This document shows, one piece after another, positions 44,466-54,182 of a DNA stretch of 64,000 bases. The position numbers and the translations under genes were made by a program. Position 1 is the first letter of the stretch, and each line of letters begins with the position of its first letter. The stretch spans positions 1,488,001 through 1,552,000 of the forward strand of contig CP071497.1 in NCBI GenBank assembly GCA_017354895.1, read 5' to 3'. This DNA comes from Podospora comata. Its lineage: Eukaryota; Ascomycota; Sordariomycetes; Sordariales; Podosporaceae. Under the pieces are notes generated by a model. The model had not been told where the DNA came from and did not search any database. It saw only the letters and a program-made list of their open reading frames with translations.

Positions 44466-44999
44466 ATGTATTCCAAGGCTGCTATCGTCGCCCTCATGCT
44501 GGCCGTTGTCGAGGCCCGTTTCGGTCAGGAGGGTGCCGTCCAGGGCGCCGTCCAGGCTCTCGGTGCCTTTGGCAACCCCGGTGCTGCCGGCACCTTGGCC
44601 GGTCAGACCCCCAGCGTTCTCCTCGCCGGAGCCAACGCTTGCGCGAAGCTCCAACTTGCCGACCAGATCGTCCAGGAGCTCGGCACTGACAATGCCGTCA
44701 TCGCTGCCGCCAAGCTCCTCGTCCAGGCCGAGAAGAACTTCAACCCCTTCGCCGTCTCCATCCCCAGCATCTGCTCTGATGCCGGTCTCCCCGCCACCGA
44801 GGCCCTCCGTGGCATCATTCCTCTGGTCGACCCCGATGTTCCCGGCGCCGCTGAGCAGAACGCCCGCTCTGCCCAGTCCCTGAACAACCCCTTCAACGCC
44901 AACGGCCTGTCTGTTGCTGACATCACCGCCGCCCAGGGCTTCACTGACTTTACTGCTCAGAGCCTTGGTGGTGCCAACGCTGCTCCCCCTGCCGGTGGC

Positions 45000-45040
<41 letters not shown>

Positions 45041-45572
45041 CGGCGGCAACAACAACAACAACAATAACAACAACAACAACGGCGGCAACAATAACAACAA
45101 CGGCGGTAACAACAACAACGGCGGCAACGTCAACTGCGGAGCTCCGCGCACCCTCACCACCGTGATCGTGGCCGCTCCCACCGCCACTCCCGCCCCCGCT
45201 GCCGGCAACGGTAACAACAACAACAACAACAACGGTGGCAACAACGGTGGCAACAACGCCGCCCTCGACTTCGGCTCCTGCGTGCCCACCATGAACTTCC
45301 TCGGCGGGCGCGGCAACCGGCCCGCGACCGAGTTCACCTTCAACGCCATCGACCCTGTCATCCTCTCGCGCCAGGGCGAGGCCCTCAACCCCAACATCAT
45401 CACCAACCGCATCTGCGACGAGCTCACCAACATCTGCGGTGCCAACCAGGCGGCCAAGGACGCCTGCCTGGACGCCAAGGCCCAGATCCAGGCTCTCGGG
45501 ACCAGGGACGCTTCCACCGCTGTTGCGTGGAACACTCTTTTGGGGTTCCCTGATGTGAATGTGAATGTTTAA
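44466..45572 (+). CDS. Secreted protein with polyasparagine/glycine repeats
   Basis: Single exon, 368 aa. The signal peptide is MYSKAAIVALMLAVVEA, followed by RFGQEGAVQGAVQALG. A conserved N-terminal domain (about 18-170) has three cysteines. Asn runs broken by GG (about 178-222) come next, then a short CGAPRTLTTVIVAAPTATP segment, a second Asn run (about 245-260), and a C-terminal domain with FGSCVPTMNFLGGR and NRICDELTNICGANQAAKDAC. There is no GPI signal. Similar ascomycete proteins are often mislabelled circumsporozoite protein because of the Asn repeats; they are abundant extracellular proteins with no proven function. Strong codon bias (C-ending codons) and the TATA/CT-rich leader suggest high expression. 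Confidence 0.8.
44999..45127 (+). repeat. (AAC)n-rich repeat in coding sequence
   Basis: AAC triplets interrupted by GGCGGC, encoding Asn runs in the secreted protein. A shorter run lies at about 45209-45233. Confidence 0.9.
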
Positions 45573-45659
45573 GGGACCAAGGATAGGAGGTGTTGTTTCT
45601 TCTTGTTGTGAGATATGATGATATGATTCATTTCTTTACCGTTGTTTTTTTGTTTTTTT

Positions 45660-45697
<38 letters not shown>

Positions 45698-46177
45698 GGA
45701 GTTTTTTCTGGGGGGGATGGAAGGAAGGAAGGGATAATGATAGTAGCTAGTTAGTGTGAATTGACTGGTTGCATGGGTATATTTCTCTGTCTGTCTATTT
45801 TGCTTGTGATGTTGATATCTTCCTGTGAAAATGCGCATACTGTGTGACGAAGCAGCAAACACTGACTGACTTAACACCACCACCGGGCAGGACAGGCATG
45901 TGGGGCACTGTCTCGGCTCCCCCCACCACACTTGGTTCATCCGATGATGCAATCCATTGTGAACCCATCAGTTACTGGGTTTGTCATCAACATCGAATTC
46001 CACCCCCCTTCTTCGGTTCGAGTTTGTGATTTTATATTTACCGTCACTCTTCCATTCCCCAAACTCACAAAACACAACATACCTCCCTACTCTACCTAGG
46101 CTTTTTCACAACTTGAATTCCCACACCCCATTGCCCCCCACCCCCCCCTCCCAAAACAATTTTACAAGCCACCAATA
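45573..46177. other. Intergenic with (GTT)n tract
   Basis: 3' UTR of the Asn-rich gene. It includes poly-T and a perfect (TGT)13 tract at 45661-45699, complementary to the AAC repeats of the upstream coding region. The rest is the promoter of the SDR gene, with a C-rich leader. Confidence 0.6.
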
Positions 46178-47121
46178 ATGTCCCACCACGTCCTCCTCCT
46201 AGGCGGTCACGGCAAGGTAGCCCAGCTCCTGACCCCCTTGCTCTTGAAGCGCTCCTGGACTGTCACGAGCGTGATCCGGGCTCAGGAACAAGTCCCCACG
46301 ATCAAGAAGTTGGGGGAGAGCCAGAATGGGAAGCTGAATGTTCTCGTCAGGAGCCTGGAAGATGTCAAATCTACAGATGACGCCAAGAAAGTCATTGAAG
46401 ACGCCGGGAGGGAGGGAGAAAAGGGGGTGGACTATGTTGTTTGGAGTGCCGGTTTGTTTTTTTGTTTTTTTTTTTTTTGTTTTTTTTTTGTTTCCCCCCT
46501 GTGATGAGATGAGATGGGTGCTGATAGGGTTGTAGGTGCTGGTGGGAAGGGTGGTCCGGAGAGGGTAAAGACTGATCAATCCACCTTGTAATGTGTTATG
46601 GGGGATGCTAACAGGGGTAGACCTACGCCATCGACCGCGACGCCGCCATCCACTTCATCCGCGCAGCTGCCTCCACCCCCTCCATCACCAAGTTCTTGAT
46701 GGTGTCTTATCTTGCTTCTCGCAAGGCAAAGCCTGCGTGGTGGAGCGAGGAAGAGTGGAAAGCCGCCCAACATGTCAACAATGAGGTCTTGCCGACGTAC
46801 TACAAGGCCAAGATTGCTGCTGATGAGGAGCTGTACCGTGTTTCGAGGAAGAGCGAGACGCTTGTGGGGATTAACCTCCGTCCTGGGACGTTAACGCTGG
46901 AGCCGGCCGGAAAGGTGGAGTTGGGGAGGACGAAGGGGTCGAGTGGGGACGTGAGCAGGGAGACGGTTGCTGTTGTTGCTGATGAGTTGTTGGCCAGGGA
47001 GGGGGTGAGGAATGGTTGGATTGATTTGTTGGATGGGGCTGAGGGGGTGAGGGAGGCGGTGGAGAGGGTTGTGAGGGAGGGGGTTGATGCTGCGGAGGGG
47101 GATCCGGTTTACGATGAGTAG
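46178..47121 (+). CDS. Atypical short-chain dehydrogenase / NAD(P)-binding protein
   Basis: Three exons, 46178-46451, 46536-46564 and 46621-47121; 267 aa. The middle exon is 29 nt. The N-terminal dinucleotide-binding motif VLLLGGHGKVAQLL (GGxGxxA) marks the atypical SDR family of YMR090W / NAD(P)H-binding type. The conserved words YVVWSAGAGGKGGPERTYAI and DRDAAIHFIRAA, the latter followed by KFLMVSYLASRK, fit that family across both splice sites. The usual YxxxK is replaced by the SYLASRK region plus WW/NNEVLPTYYKAKIAADE. The enzyme's substrate is unknown; relatives are cytosolic oxidoreductase-like proteins. The first intron contains long T runs. Confidence 0.8.
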
Positions 47122-47780
47122 TTACGGGTTGTGGTATGGATTTATGGTGGATTTTGTCTACTCGGGAGGATCTGCGTTGGGAATGATTTTAGTGTTCGGT
47201 GAAAGAAAATCTGCGGGTTGTCAATGAATGCCGACAAGAGACCGACTGACGAGAGCCGTGGGAGCAACCAGACTGCCTGACCTACGGGCGGCAACCTCCA
47301 TATAGCCCTCCACCAACTCGGCCGTGTAATCAATAGTCATTTGGATCGTACGTAAATTCGTTTGATACCGGGTCACCCTCCCATGTGCCGGTCACAGTCA
47401 GTCACGCAGTTCAACCGAAAGGCGGCAAAAAGTGGCCGAGATATAACCTAGCATTTGATATCTTTTTGGCTGCGGTGCCCGAGTCGGCCTTTAGACAGGC
47501 CTTTCCTGCAGCTTGCCGATGAAACAGCTCGTGATTTTTATGTGGCAGAGGGCTGACATATGACAATTGCAGCTCCCTCTACTGAAGAAAGAGGTGATAG
47601 TATTCCATCTGAGGCACAGGGAAAAGCTACAAACAAGCAAATTGAAGACTGGCGGAAACCCTGAGAGCGAACTGCCCGCCTGGCCCAAAACAGGGAGCAC
47701 TTCATTCTCCCACACGCGAGGAGTAACTCAAAACGGGCAGGCATACAAGGTCAACTCATCGTCTCTGGCGTCCTCAATCT
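47122..47780. other. Intergenic
   Basis: Between the SDR gene and the tyrosinase remnant. Nothing is recognised, including no 5' half of a tyrosinase gene. Confidence 0.5.
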
Positions 47781-48509
47781 TCACCTCGGTCACCACCTTT
47801 GAGTCGTCCTCGTCGCCAACAGGAAGGCGTCTCCCCTCCCTTGTCTTGGCCGTCCCAGTTCCCGACCCCATCACGATCAAACCTCCCCGATGCTGCCACG
47901 CCGGTGATCATCCCGCCTGCCACCGGCGGCGGTTGCGTTTCCGGACCGCTCGGGGAGGATAAATTCAAGACTAACCTCGGACCGATCGGTATTGCTCCCC
48001 AGGGACCGAATAATGGGACGGGGTATAACCCCCGCTGTTTGTTGAGGGATCTCTCCCCCGCGATCAGCCAGCAGGCGTTGCGGCCGAGCAATGTGACTTT
48101 TTTGCTTGAGCAGGAGTATTTTGCGGATTTTAATGTCAATCTGGACGCGCCGCCGAATGGGCTTGGGGTGCACCCGGGAGGGGGCATCTATCGGTTGGGA
48201 TGGTGGAGTTGGGTGTGTTTGTTAGTCCGGGGGATCCCGATCTTTTACCTGCATCATTGGAATATGGATAGGCAGTGGGCGATTTGGAAGGGGGCAGGAT
48301 CAGGAGGGACGGACGGGGGTGGTTTGGGGCACGCAGACTACGGGGAATGGTGAGTTTTATCTTTTTGACTTTACCCGTATGTCCTAGTGCCAACTTCACG
48401 CTTGACACGGCCGGTGCCGTTTGGGTATCTTTCGCCGGATGTGCCGCTTTTTTAGGGAGCTGGATGGAGTCTACGATCGAGAGGCCGCATTGCTACATCT
48501 ATGAGTAGG
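47781..48509 (+). pseudogene. Tyrosinase remnant (C-terminal half, copper-B region)
   Basis: The translated pieces match the later half of secreted fungal tyrosinases: PPATGGGCVSGPLGEDKFK, NLGPIGIAPQGPNNGTGYNP, RCLLRDLSPAISQQALRPSN, then GVHPGGG and IPIFYLHHWNMDRQWAIWKG (copper-B His pair and NxDRxWAxWQ motif), and finally SANFTLDTAG and the terminal CYIYE. The signal peptide and copper-A half are absent upstream. The middle is distorted where GGD..SPGDP is expected, and the final exon is not in frame with the preceding one. Tyrosinases oxidise phenols for melanin-type pigments. It is a host pseudogene, probably a 5'-truncated copy. Confidence 0.7.
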
Positions 48510-49358
48510 CAGGTATGTTATGTATGTGTGTACGGGGTTGCAACCCGTGGAGATGAAGAAATGAGAATGAATCCTTATCAATCAATGTATTGCCCGTGTG
48601 CTTTTTCCCACTTGTGGGGTTGTGTGACAAGGAAGTCTGGATATGCGGGTAATGCCACGTTCTCGGAGGGCCATCCCACCGGCACCGGGTGGTAAGGTGA
48701 GTGGTAGTATGCCGACGGCAAGGCCGGGGAAGAGTGCCGTAGCGGGGCCGCGGCGGTGACCTTTTGCTGGAGAGAATGGGTTGGTTTTTATTTTCTTGGC
48801 TTTTTCTTTCTTGGCTTTTTTTTTTTTTCATTTTGTTTCTTTTTCTTTGTTGCTTACCAAAGAGACCACCCGGAGACATATTTTGACACAAAGGTCCTCG
48901 GAGACAAAAAAGGAGACAAAAACCTCGGCGTGCGTCTCATTAATGGCCCCGTATCTGACATCGATTTTATGTTCGATTCCATCAGGTTTCCACTTCCGTT
49001 GCGGCCCCCCGGGACTCTATTAGTAAGGTGACGGTGGGACGGCGAATGTTTTGGTAAAAACCGGGCAAGAACATGACCCCGAGACCCCCCAACTGCCTCG
49101 GTGGGTAACGGTGGGGTGGCGGGGTGGGAATGGGCAGGCCGGAATCTTGGATCAGTGTGATTGTGCGCGTCATATATCAAGGGGAACGACGACGTCCGAC
49201 TGAGAAGAGATCAGCTTTTCCCCGCAGTGGTGTTGATATTTGGAGTTCACTTTAACTACCTACCACACCTCACCTCATCTTATCACAACACTCTCATACT
49301 ACCACCACCTGCCATCACGTCAATCCACGTTGAATAACCTCACCACCACCGGCCAAAA
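48510..49358. other. Intergenic
   Basis: Between the tyrosinase remnant and the MDR gene. A T-rich tract (about 48783-48848) and a 12-bp palindrome GGGTTGCAACCC (about 48535-48546) are present. No gene. Confidence 0.5.
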
Positions 49359-50405
49359 ATGAAAGAAGCCCTCGTCAGCAAAGGCCCTCAGGTCGAAATA
49401 GTTAACACCCCCATCCCCTCCCTCCCCTCCCCGGACCACATCCTCATCCGCGTCGTCGTCACCGGCACCAACCCAAAAGACTGGAAACTCCCCGACCTCT
49501 TCGAGCAGGACGCCCGCACCAACCCAGGCGATGACATCGCCGGCATAGTCCACACCGTCGGCGCCAACGTCTTTGAGTTCAAGCCCGGCGACCGCGTCGC
49601 CGCCTTCCACGAGATGCGCACCCCCCACGGCAGCTTCGCCGAGTACGCCGTCGCCTGGCAGCACACCACCTTCCACATCCCCAGCAACATCTCGTTCGAG
49701 GAGGCTGCCGCTCTGCCCCTCGCGGCCATGACCTCTGTTGTGGGATTGTACAACCGGTTGAGGCTCCCGCAGCCATGGTCGCCCGAGGTGAGCAGAGACG
49801 AGGTGACGGATATTCCGCTGCTGATTTACGGCGCGTCGTCCGCGGTGGGGTTTTACGGGTTGCAGTTTGCGCTGAGGAGCAATATGCACCCTTTGATCTG
49901 CGTGGCTGGGTCGGCGAAGGAGTATGTGAGGGGGTTTATCGATGAGTCAAAGGGGGATGTGGTTGTTGATTACAGGGATGGACCGGAGGCGACGGTGGAG
50001 GGGATCAAGAAGGCGCTGAAGGGGAGGGAGTTGAAGTATGCTCTTGATGCGGTTTCGTTGCCGGAGAGTCTCGACAATATTGCCGAGGTGCTGTCGACGG
50101 ATGGGGGCCATGTCACTCTTGTGCTTGGACATCCGAAGAAGGGGTTGAAGGAGGGGCAAAAGTACAGTGTTACCATGGTGGGCGATGTTCATAACGATCA
50201 CAGGGATTTGGGGTATGTTTACTTTAGGTATATTGCTAGGGGGTTAGCCGAGGGCTGGTTTAAGCCGCAGAGGGTCGAGGTCGTGCCCGGTGGATTGGGG
50301 GGTGTTCAGAAGGCGTTGGAGGACTTGAAGAAGGGAAGGGCGAGTGGAGTCAAGTATGTGATGAGGATTGAGGAGACGGAGGGGTTGGTCAAGGGGGATA
50401 GGTGA
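49359..50405 (+). CDS. Zinc-independent MDR oxidoreductase (ToxD / quinone-reductase-like)
   Basis: Single exon, 348 aa, ATG at 49359. The N-terminal GroES-like domain (about 1-130) shows VVVTGTNPKDWKLPDL, GDDIAGIVHTVGANVFEFKP and GDRVAAF. The Rossmann domain begins with LLIYGASSAVGFYGLQFALR (about 160). The cysteines that bind zinc in alcohol dehydrogenases are absent, so this belongs to the NADPH-dependent enoyl-reductase/quinone-reductase branch of the MDR superfamily. Members occur in secondary-metabolite clusters (ToxD type) and as lone detoxification enzymes. No synthase gene is nearby, so the second is more likely. The substrate is unknown. Confidence 0.82.
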   Translation: MKEALVSKGPQVEIVNTPIPSLPSPDHILIRVVVTGTNPKDWKLPDLFEQDARTNPGDDIAGIVHTVGANVFEFKPGDRVAAFHEMRTPHGSFAEYAVAWQHTTFHIPSNISFEEAAALPLAAMTSVVGLYNRLRLPQPWSPEVSRDEVTDIPLLIYGASSAVGFYGLQFALRSNMHPLICVAGSAKEYVRGFIDESKGDVVVDYRDGPEATVEGIKKALKGRELKYALDAVSLPESLDNIAEVLSTDGGHVTLVLGHPKKGLKEGQKYSVTMVGDVHNDHRDLGYVYFRYIARGLAEGWFKPQRVEVVPGGLGGVQKALEDLKKGRASGVKYVMRIEETEGLVKGDR

Positions 50406-51720
50406 GTCCCCCCAGTGGATGTTTGTCAGAATGACTGGAAGTTGGTGTGAGGAGAAGAGGAGACTCGTAGGCAAGGCCTTTAGATTTGAGTAAATAGATT
50501 GTTATGTGCCATACCTAGCTTGTTGAAGCACTCCAACCAAGGCCTGACTGTCTCTCATGCTGTCAAGCGCCCTTTGTCATTCATGCCATTCGAAAATGAA
50601 CCCTAGTGTCCCCGCCATCTTACCGCCGTTTCTTTCCCGCAATTTGATCATCGGGGACGATCCAGAAAGACATTGGTTGGACTCTGCAGGGCCAACACTA
50701 CGCCATATCCCCTTTCCGTATGCCAAATTTGAAGATCCTGAGCTTGTGCGTGAAGTTTTCCAGGACCTACCGGAATCTCAGAGGATACCGCTCTGGTAGG
50801 TAAACTCCCGAAAGTGTTTTGGCTGGGTCCTTTTAACCGGCCATGAAATCATGGCGCTGTTTATTCAGTCTTACTGTGGCAAAGAAGCGAGTAGAGCGAA
50901 AGACTTTACGTAAGTCGTGTGGGAATCGATGCTTTCTACGGCCGCAGTTTTCTTTTTGTTTTTTTGTTTTTTTTTTTTTTTACATATACACACACTCTGG
51001 CCTATGAGCAACAGGGCTGGGAAGTATGTGCTGACAGAGGTGGGTCCACATTAGGAAGCATTGTTTCAGTTCGACAAATGGTCGGTGTAATGTTAGTGGG
51101 TAGTGAGAGGGGCGTAGTGCATCCCAAAATCCGAGGTCTATCCAACTGCTCGCACTTGACAGCACTCCTCGGGTAAGGTTGATGGATGACCTGCCCTAGC
51201 GAGATTGAGACTACGTCACCGTATAAGCTGCCTGCATACCTTGAGACAGGGAATATGGGGCGTTACTAAGGTTCTTCGACATCGTGATGATTATGATTGC
51301 ACCATGAGCGAGGCCAAGAACAGCGCCTCACCTAATCAGCCCTGCGGTGCTACTTTCAGCTGCAACGACAGCTGAAGACAGCGTGTAGAATCCTAAACTT
51401 GATGTGGATCTTGTTGCTGTTGATCGGGAACGGCCAGTCATTCACTGCTTCTCGTCGGGCCGTCAGCGTATCGCATGAACAAGCAGAACGAGATGTGGTG
51501 GTGTATCAATCCTCAAGGAAGGCATGGTGATGGACCATCACTCGTGATTCCATACCTCGTAGCCTTTGTCACTGAACAGAGGGTACAACCAAGACGTCGA
51601 ATTTTGAGTATAAGAAGCCACGAACACGCTCGCCATCACTGCTCTTTCTTTCACCATCAGTCTCTCAGACATCACCGTCTTCTCACACACAACTTCACAC
51701 CAACACCAACCTTCAACAAA
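50406..51720. other. 1.3-kb intergenic
   Basis: No supported gene. A T-rich tract (about 50950-50980) is present. A short ORF at 50557-50799 has no recognisable motif. A TATAAG box at 51609-51614 lies about 110 nt before the next gene. Confidence 0.5.
51609..51614 (+). promoter_or_regulatory. TATA-like box of the cysteine-rich secreted protein gene
   Basis: TATAAG about 107 nt upstream of the ATG at 51721, followed by a CT/CA-rich leader. Similar spacing to the KP4-like gene. Confidence 0.4.
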
Positions 51721-52251
51721 ATGCAATTCACCACCGCCCTCCTCCTCGCCCTCCAGGCCACCTTCGCCCTCACCAGCCCCGCCCCCGCCCCCGCGGCCGA
51801 CCTTTCCACCGCCCAACTCGAAGCCGAGTGCGGCAGTCTCCACGCCAACACCTACAACAAGACCGCTCTCCCCTCCGACGTTGATCCAGCCCAGATCCGT
51901 CACTGGTAAGTGATCTCTTTCCCCTACCTAACCGAGCCGTTTGCTAACCGCAGACAAAAAAGCGTCGAACACCCCTCCGGCACCGCCACCGAGGAAAACA
52001 CCCTCGGCAAACGCGACTGCGTCCCGGGCAGCGCGGCCCAGTACGGCTGCGGCAGGGGCGGGTACTGCTGGAAGCGCTGCGGCGGGAGCGGGGGCTCGTG
52101 GTGCTGGCAGGCGGTGAACAACGGCTGGGGTGACTGGATCAAGTGCACTGCGAGCAGCCAGTGTGCTCCGCAAAGCGGGTGGGAGTGTGGTCTGAGCGAG
52201 GGGGATTGCAATGCTTGCGGGTGCTCTTGCACGGGTGGTTTGCCTTTCTAG
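51721..52251 (+). CDS. Small secreted cysteine-rich protein with Kex2-type propeptide
   Basis: Two exons, 51721-51905 and 51963-52251; 157 aa. The intron (GTAAGT...AAAAAG) keeps frame as RHC|VEHPSG; the alternative CAG nine bases earlier would give an immediate stop. The signal peptide MQFTTALLLALQATFALTSP is followed by a propeptide ending in GKR, a dibasic Kex2 site. The mature part of about 72 residues has twelve cysteines, rich in Gly/Trp: YGCGRGGYCWKRCG, SWCWQAVNNGWGDWIKC, then the end CNACGCSCTG. Such defensin-like or effector-like proteins occur widely in ascomycetes, with roles in antagonism or host interaction. No specific function is claimed. Confidence 0.78.
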
Positions 52252-54182
52252 ATGATGAGTTGGGAGAGGAGACGGCTCAGTAGGGGTTGAATAGGATAAG
52301 GGGACGGGAAAGACATTGGAAGGTCAAAAGCAACAATGATGGATCGCTTCCAACGGGTTAGAAGTGGTGTGAACAGTAGCTAGGTACCTAGTTTTGTCTT
52401 TCTCTCACTCATCACCGACACACAGAATTGAAAATTTGGATAAACATCGTCGGTGTATGCACGTAACCCTATCGGTCAGTCTCGTAGCTCATAATCATTG
52501 ACATATCCCTTCCCCTTCCTCTCATTCCCAACTACCCACCTACCTAAGTAAAAGACATAAACAACCACCTCATTCCCAACAAGGACAACAGAATATTAAC
52601 CACCCACCACCACCCTCCCTCTTTTTCCCATAAAAACAGGACAGAAACCCAACCAGCAACCCCCAGCCTCTCCCCACGTCCTCACCAGGCTAATCAAACC
52701 TCCCCCAATAAGGACACCCACCCACAGCACAGGGGTATTTATTCGACACAACCTCTTCAACCCTGCCATTCACACCTCCACACTCGACATTCTCTTTTTT
52801 TATCTTTAAGTCAGCAACCTGATTCCAAACCATGAAAAAACAGGATAGACACAAACATACCGCAGCTCTCACACAAACTCGTAATCCTATGCCCGCAGCG
52901 GTGGTGAATGATGATTCTAAGGGTGCACATTCTCCCAGGGTAGGTAGTAGTAGGTATTTTACACTTGCATCCTGTGATCTGCCAAAACAACAAGACAAAT
53001 CAACTTGTCTATACGTAGGTAGGTAGGTGGGGATAAAGATATCTGATAAGGTCGGTAAGCAAAGATTTGCTGTCGTCTCTATTTCCAAGTTCCGGACTTG
53101 ATGACACGGTAACTGAGCCGCAAAAAGCAGGTGAGGTAAGTGGCAGTCGTCGAATGTGGAAACTTTTTTTTTTGTTTTGCTGCTGCCGCACTCGCAAAGA
53201 GCTAATGCGGGCACAAGCCGGACACGGGGAGGTGGTGGAACTGACAAGTGGTTCAAGAAAGTCGTGGACAAGAGTCGAAGTCGTGAAGAAAGAGGGGGCC
53301 AAGGTAGGCATGCCTCTGCTTTTAACTTCGTGGCGTAGGACCCCATAGTCGAAAGCAGACTAATCATACCTACCCAGGGTTTTGATAACACGCCTTATTC
53401 AACATAGTCATCCTCCATGGCCAGCAGTAGGTATGTATGGCTCACCACTTCCCTCCCAACACCATCACCAAACCACATGCCAGGTCCTAGTCACACACAA
53501 ACACAACTTGATCATACCCCTCACTTCTCTCGTCTGCTGCTCCACCCCTTTCATTCCCCCCTCAATGCCATACCGTCTGTGCCATCGATATCGGACAGGT
53601 GGGTAGGTTGGTAATAGTTCCTCATTATACCCCTTCCCGACTCCCGAGGTGCCGACATGACGGAGTCGTCTGTGCAAGAACTACTATTACTTTGTAACGA
53701 GGCGTTGCCGGAAGATAACCTAGTAGCAATGAACACCTATCATCACTAGCATACATTGTTATTTGACAGTTCTCCTCGAGCTGGGGCGACGATGATGACC
53801 ATAGGTACCCACGGGCCATCCATTCATACAGCCCGCGCTCATCTAGGTCAGCCATCCACTTGTGTCCGATAAACGCCATACCAAACCCTTCGTATACATC
53901 CCCCAACCCCCCCTAAGATATTGAAACCACCCAAAAGCACTCCTAAGACTGGTCAACTGACTCCCTTTTCAGCACTCAAATTTACTCGCTCAAAAGATAA
54001 TTACCTTCCCACCTACCCGTTCTATAACATTAATACCATCTCATATCCCAGCCCGTCTGGTGTAAATCCGAAACCTTGTCCCGCCCGCTTCTGATCTTTG
54101 GCCTTTTCGTCTGTCGTCAACATCATACTAAAGTGGACCCAATGTTCGGATACCTCAAGATCCGAAACAAAAAAAGGCGACA
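52252..54182. other. 1.9-kb intergenic rich in TAGGTAGG words
   Basis: 3' flank of the secreted protein (+) and of the kinase (-). It contains the perfect palindrome CTAGGTACCTAG at 52380-52391 and many TAGGTAGG/CCTACC words (for example about 52535-52548, 52938-52955, 53018-53032 and 53590-53605). No coding frame with motifs is seen on either strand. Confidence 0.5.

Noticed and set aside
44455-44883. Second frame overlapping the Asn-rich secreted protein
   Set aside because: Shadow of a GC3-rich coding sequence; Ser/Pro-rich without motif.
50557-50799. Possible 80-residue gene
   Set aside because: No signal peptide, no motif, no splice support and no conserved feature; too weak to call.
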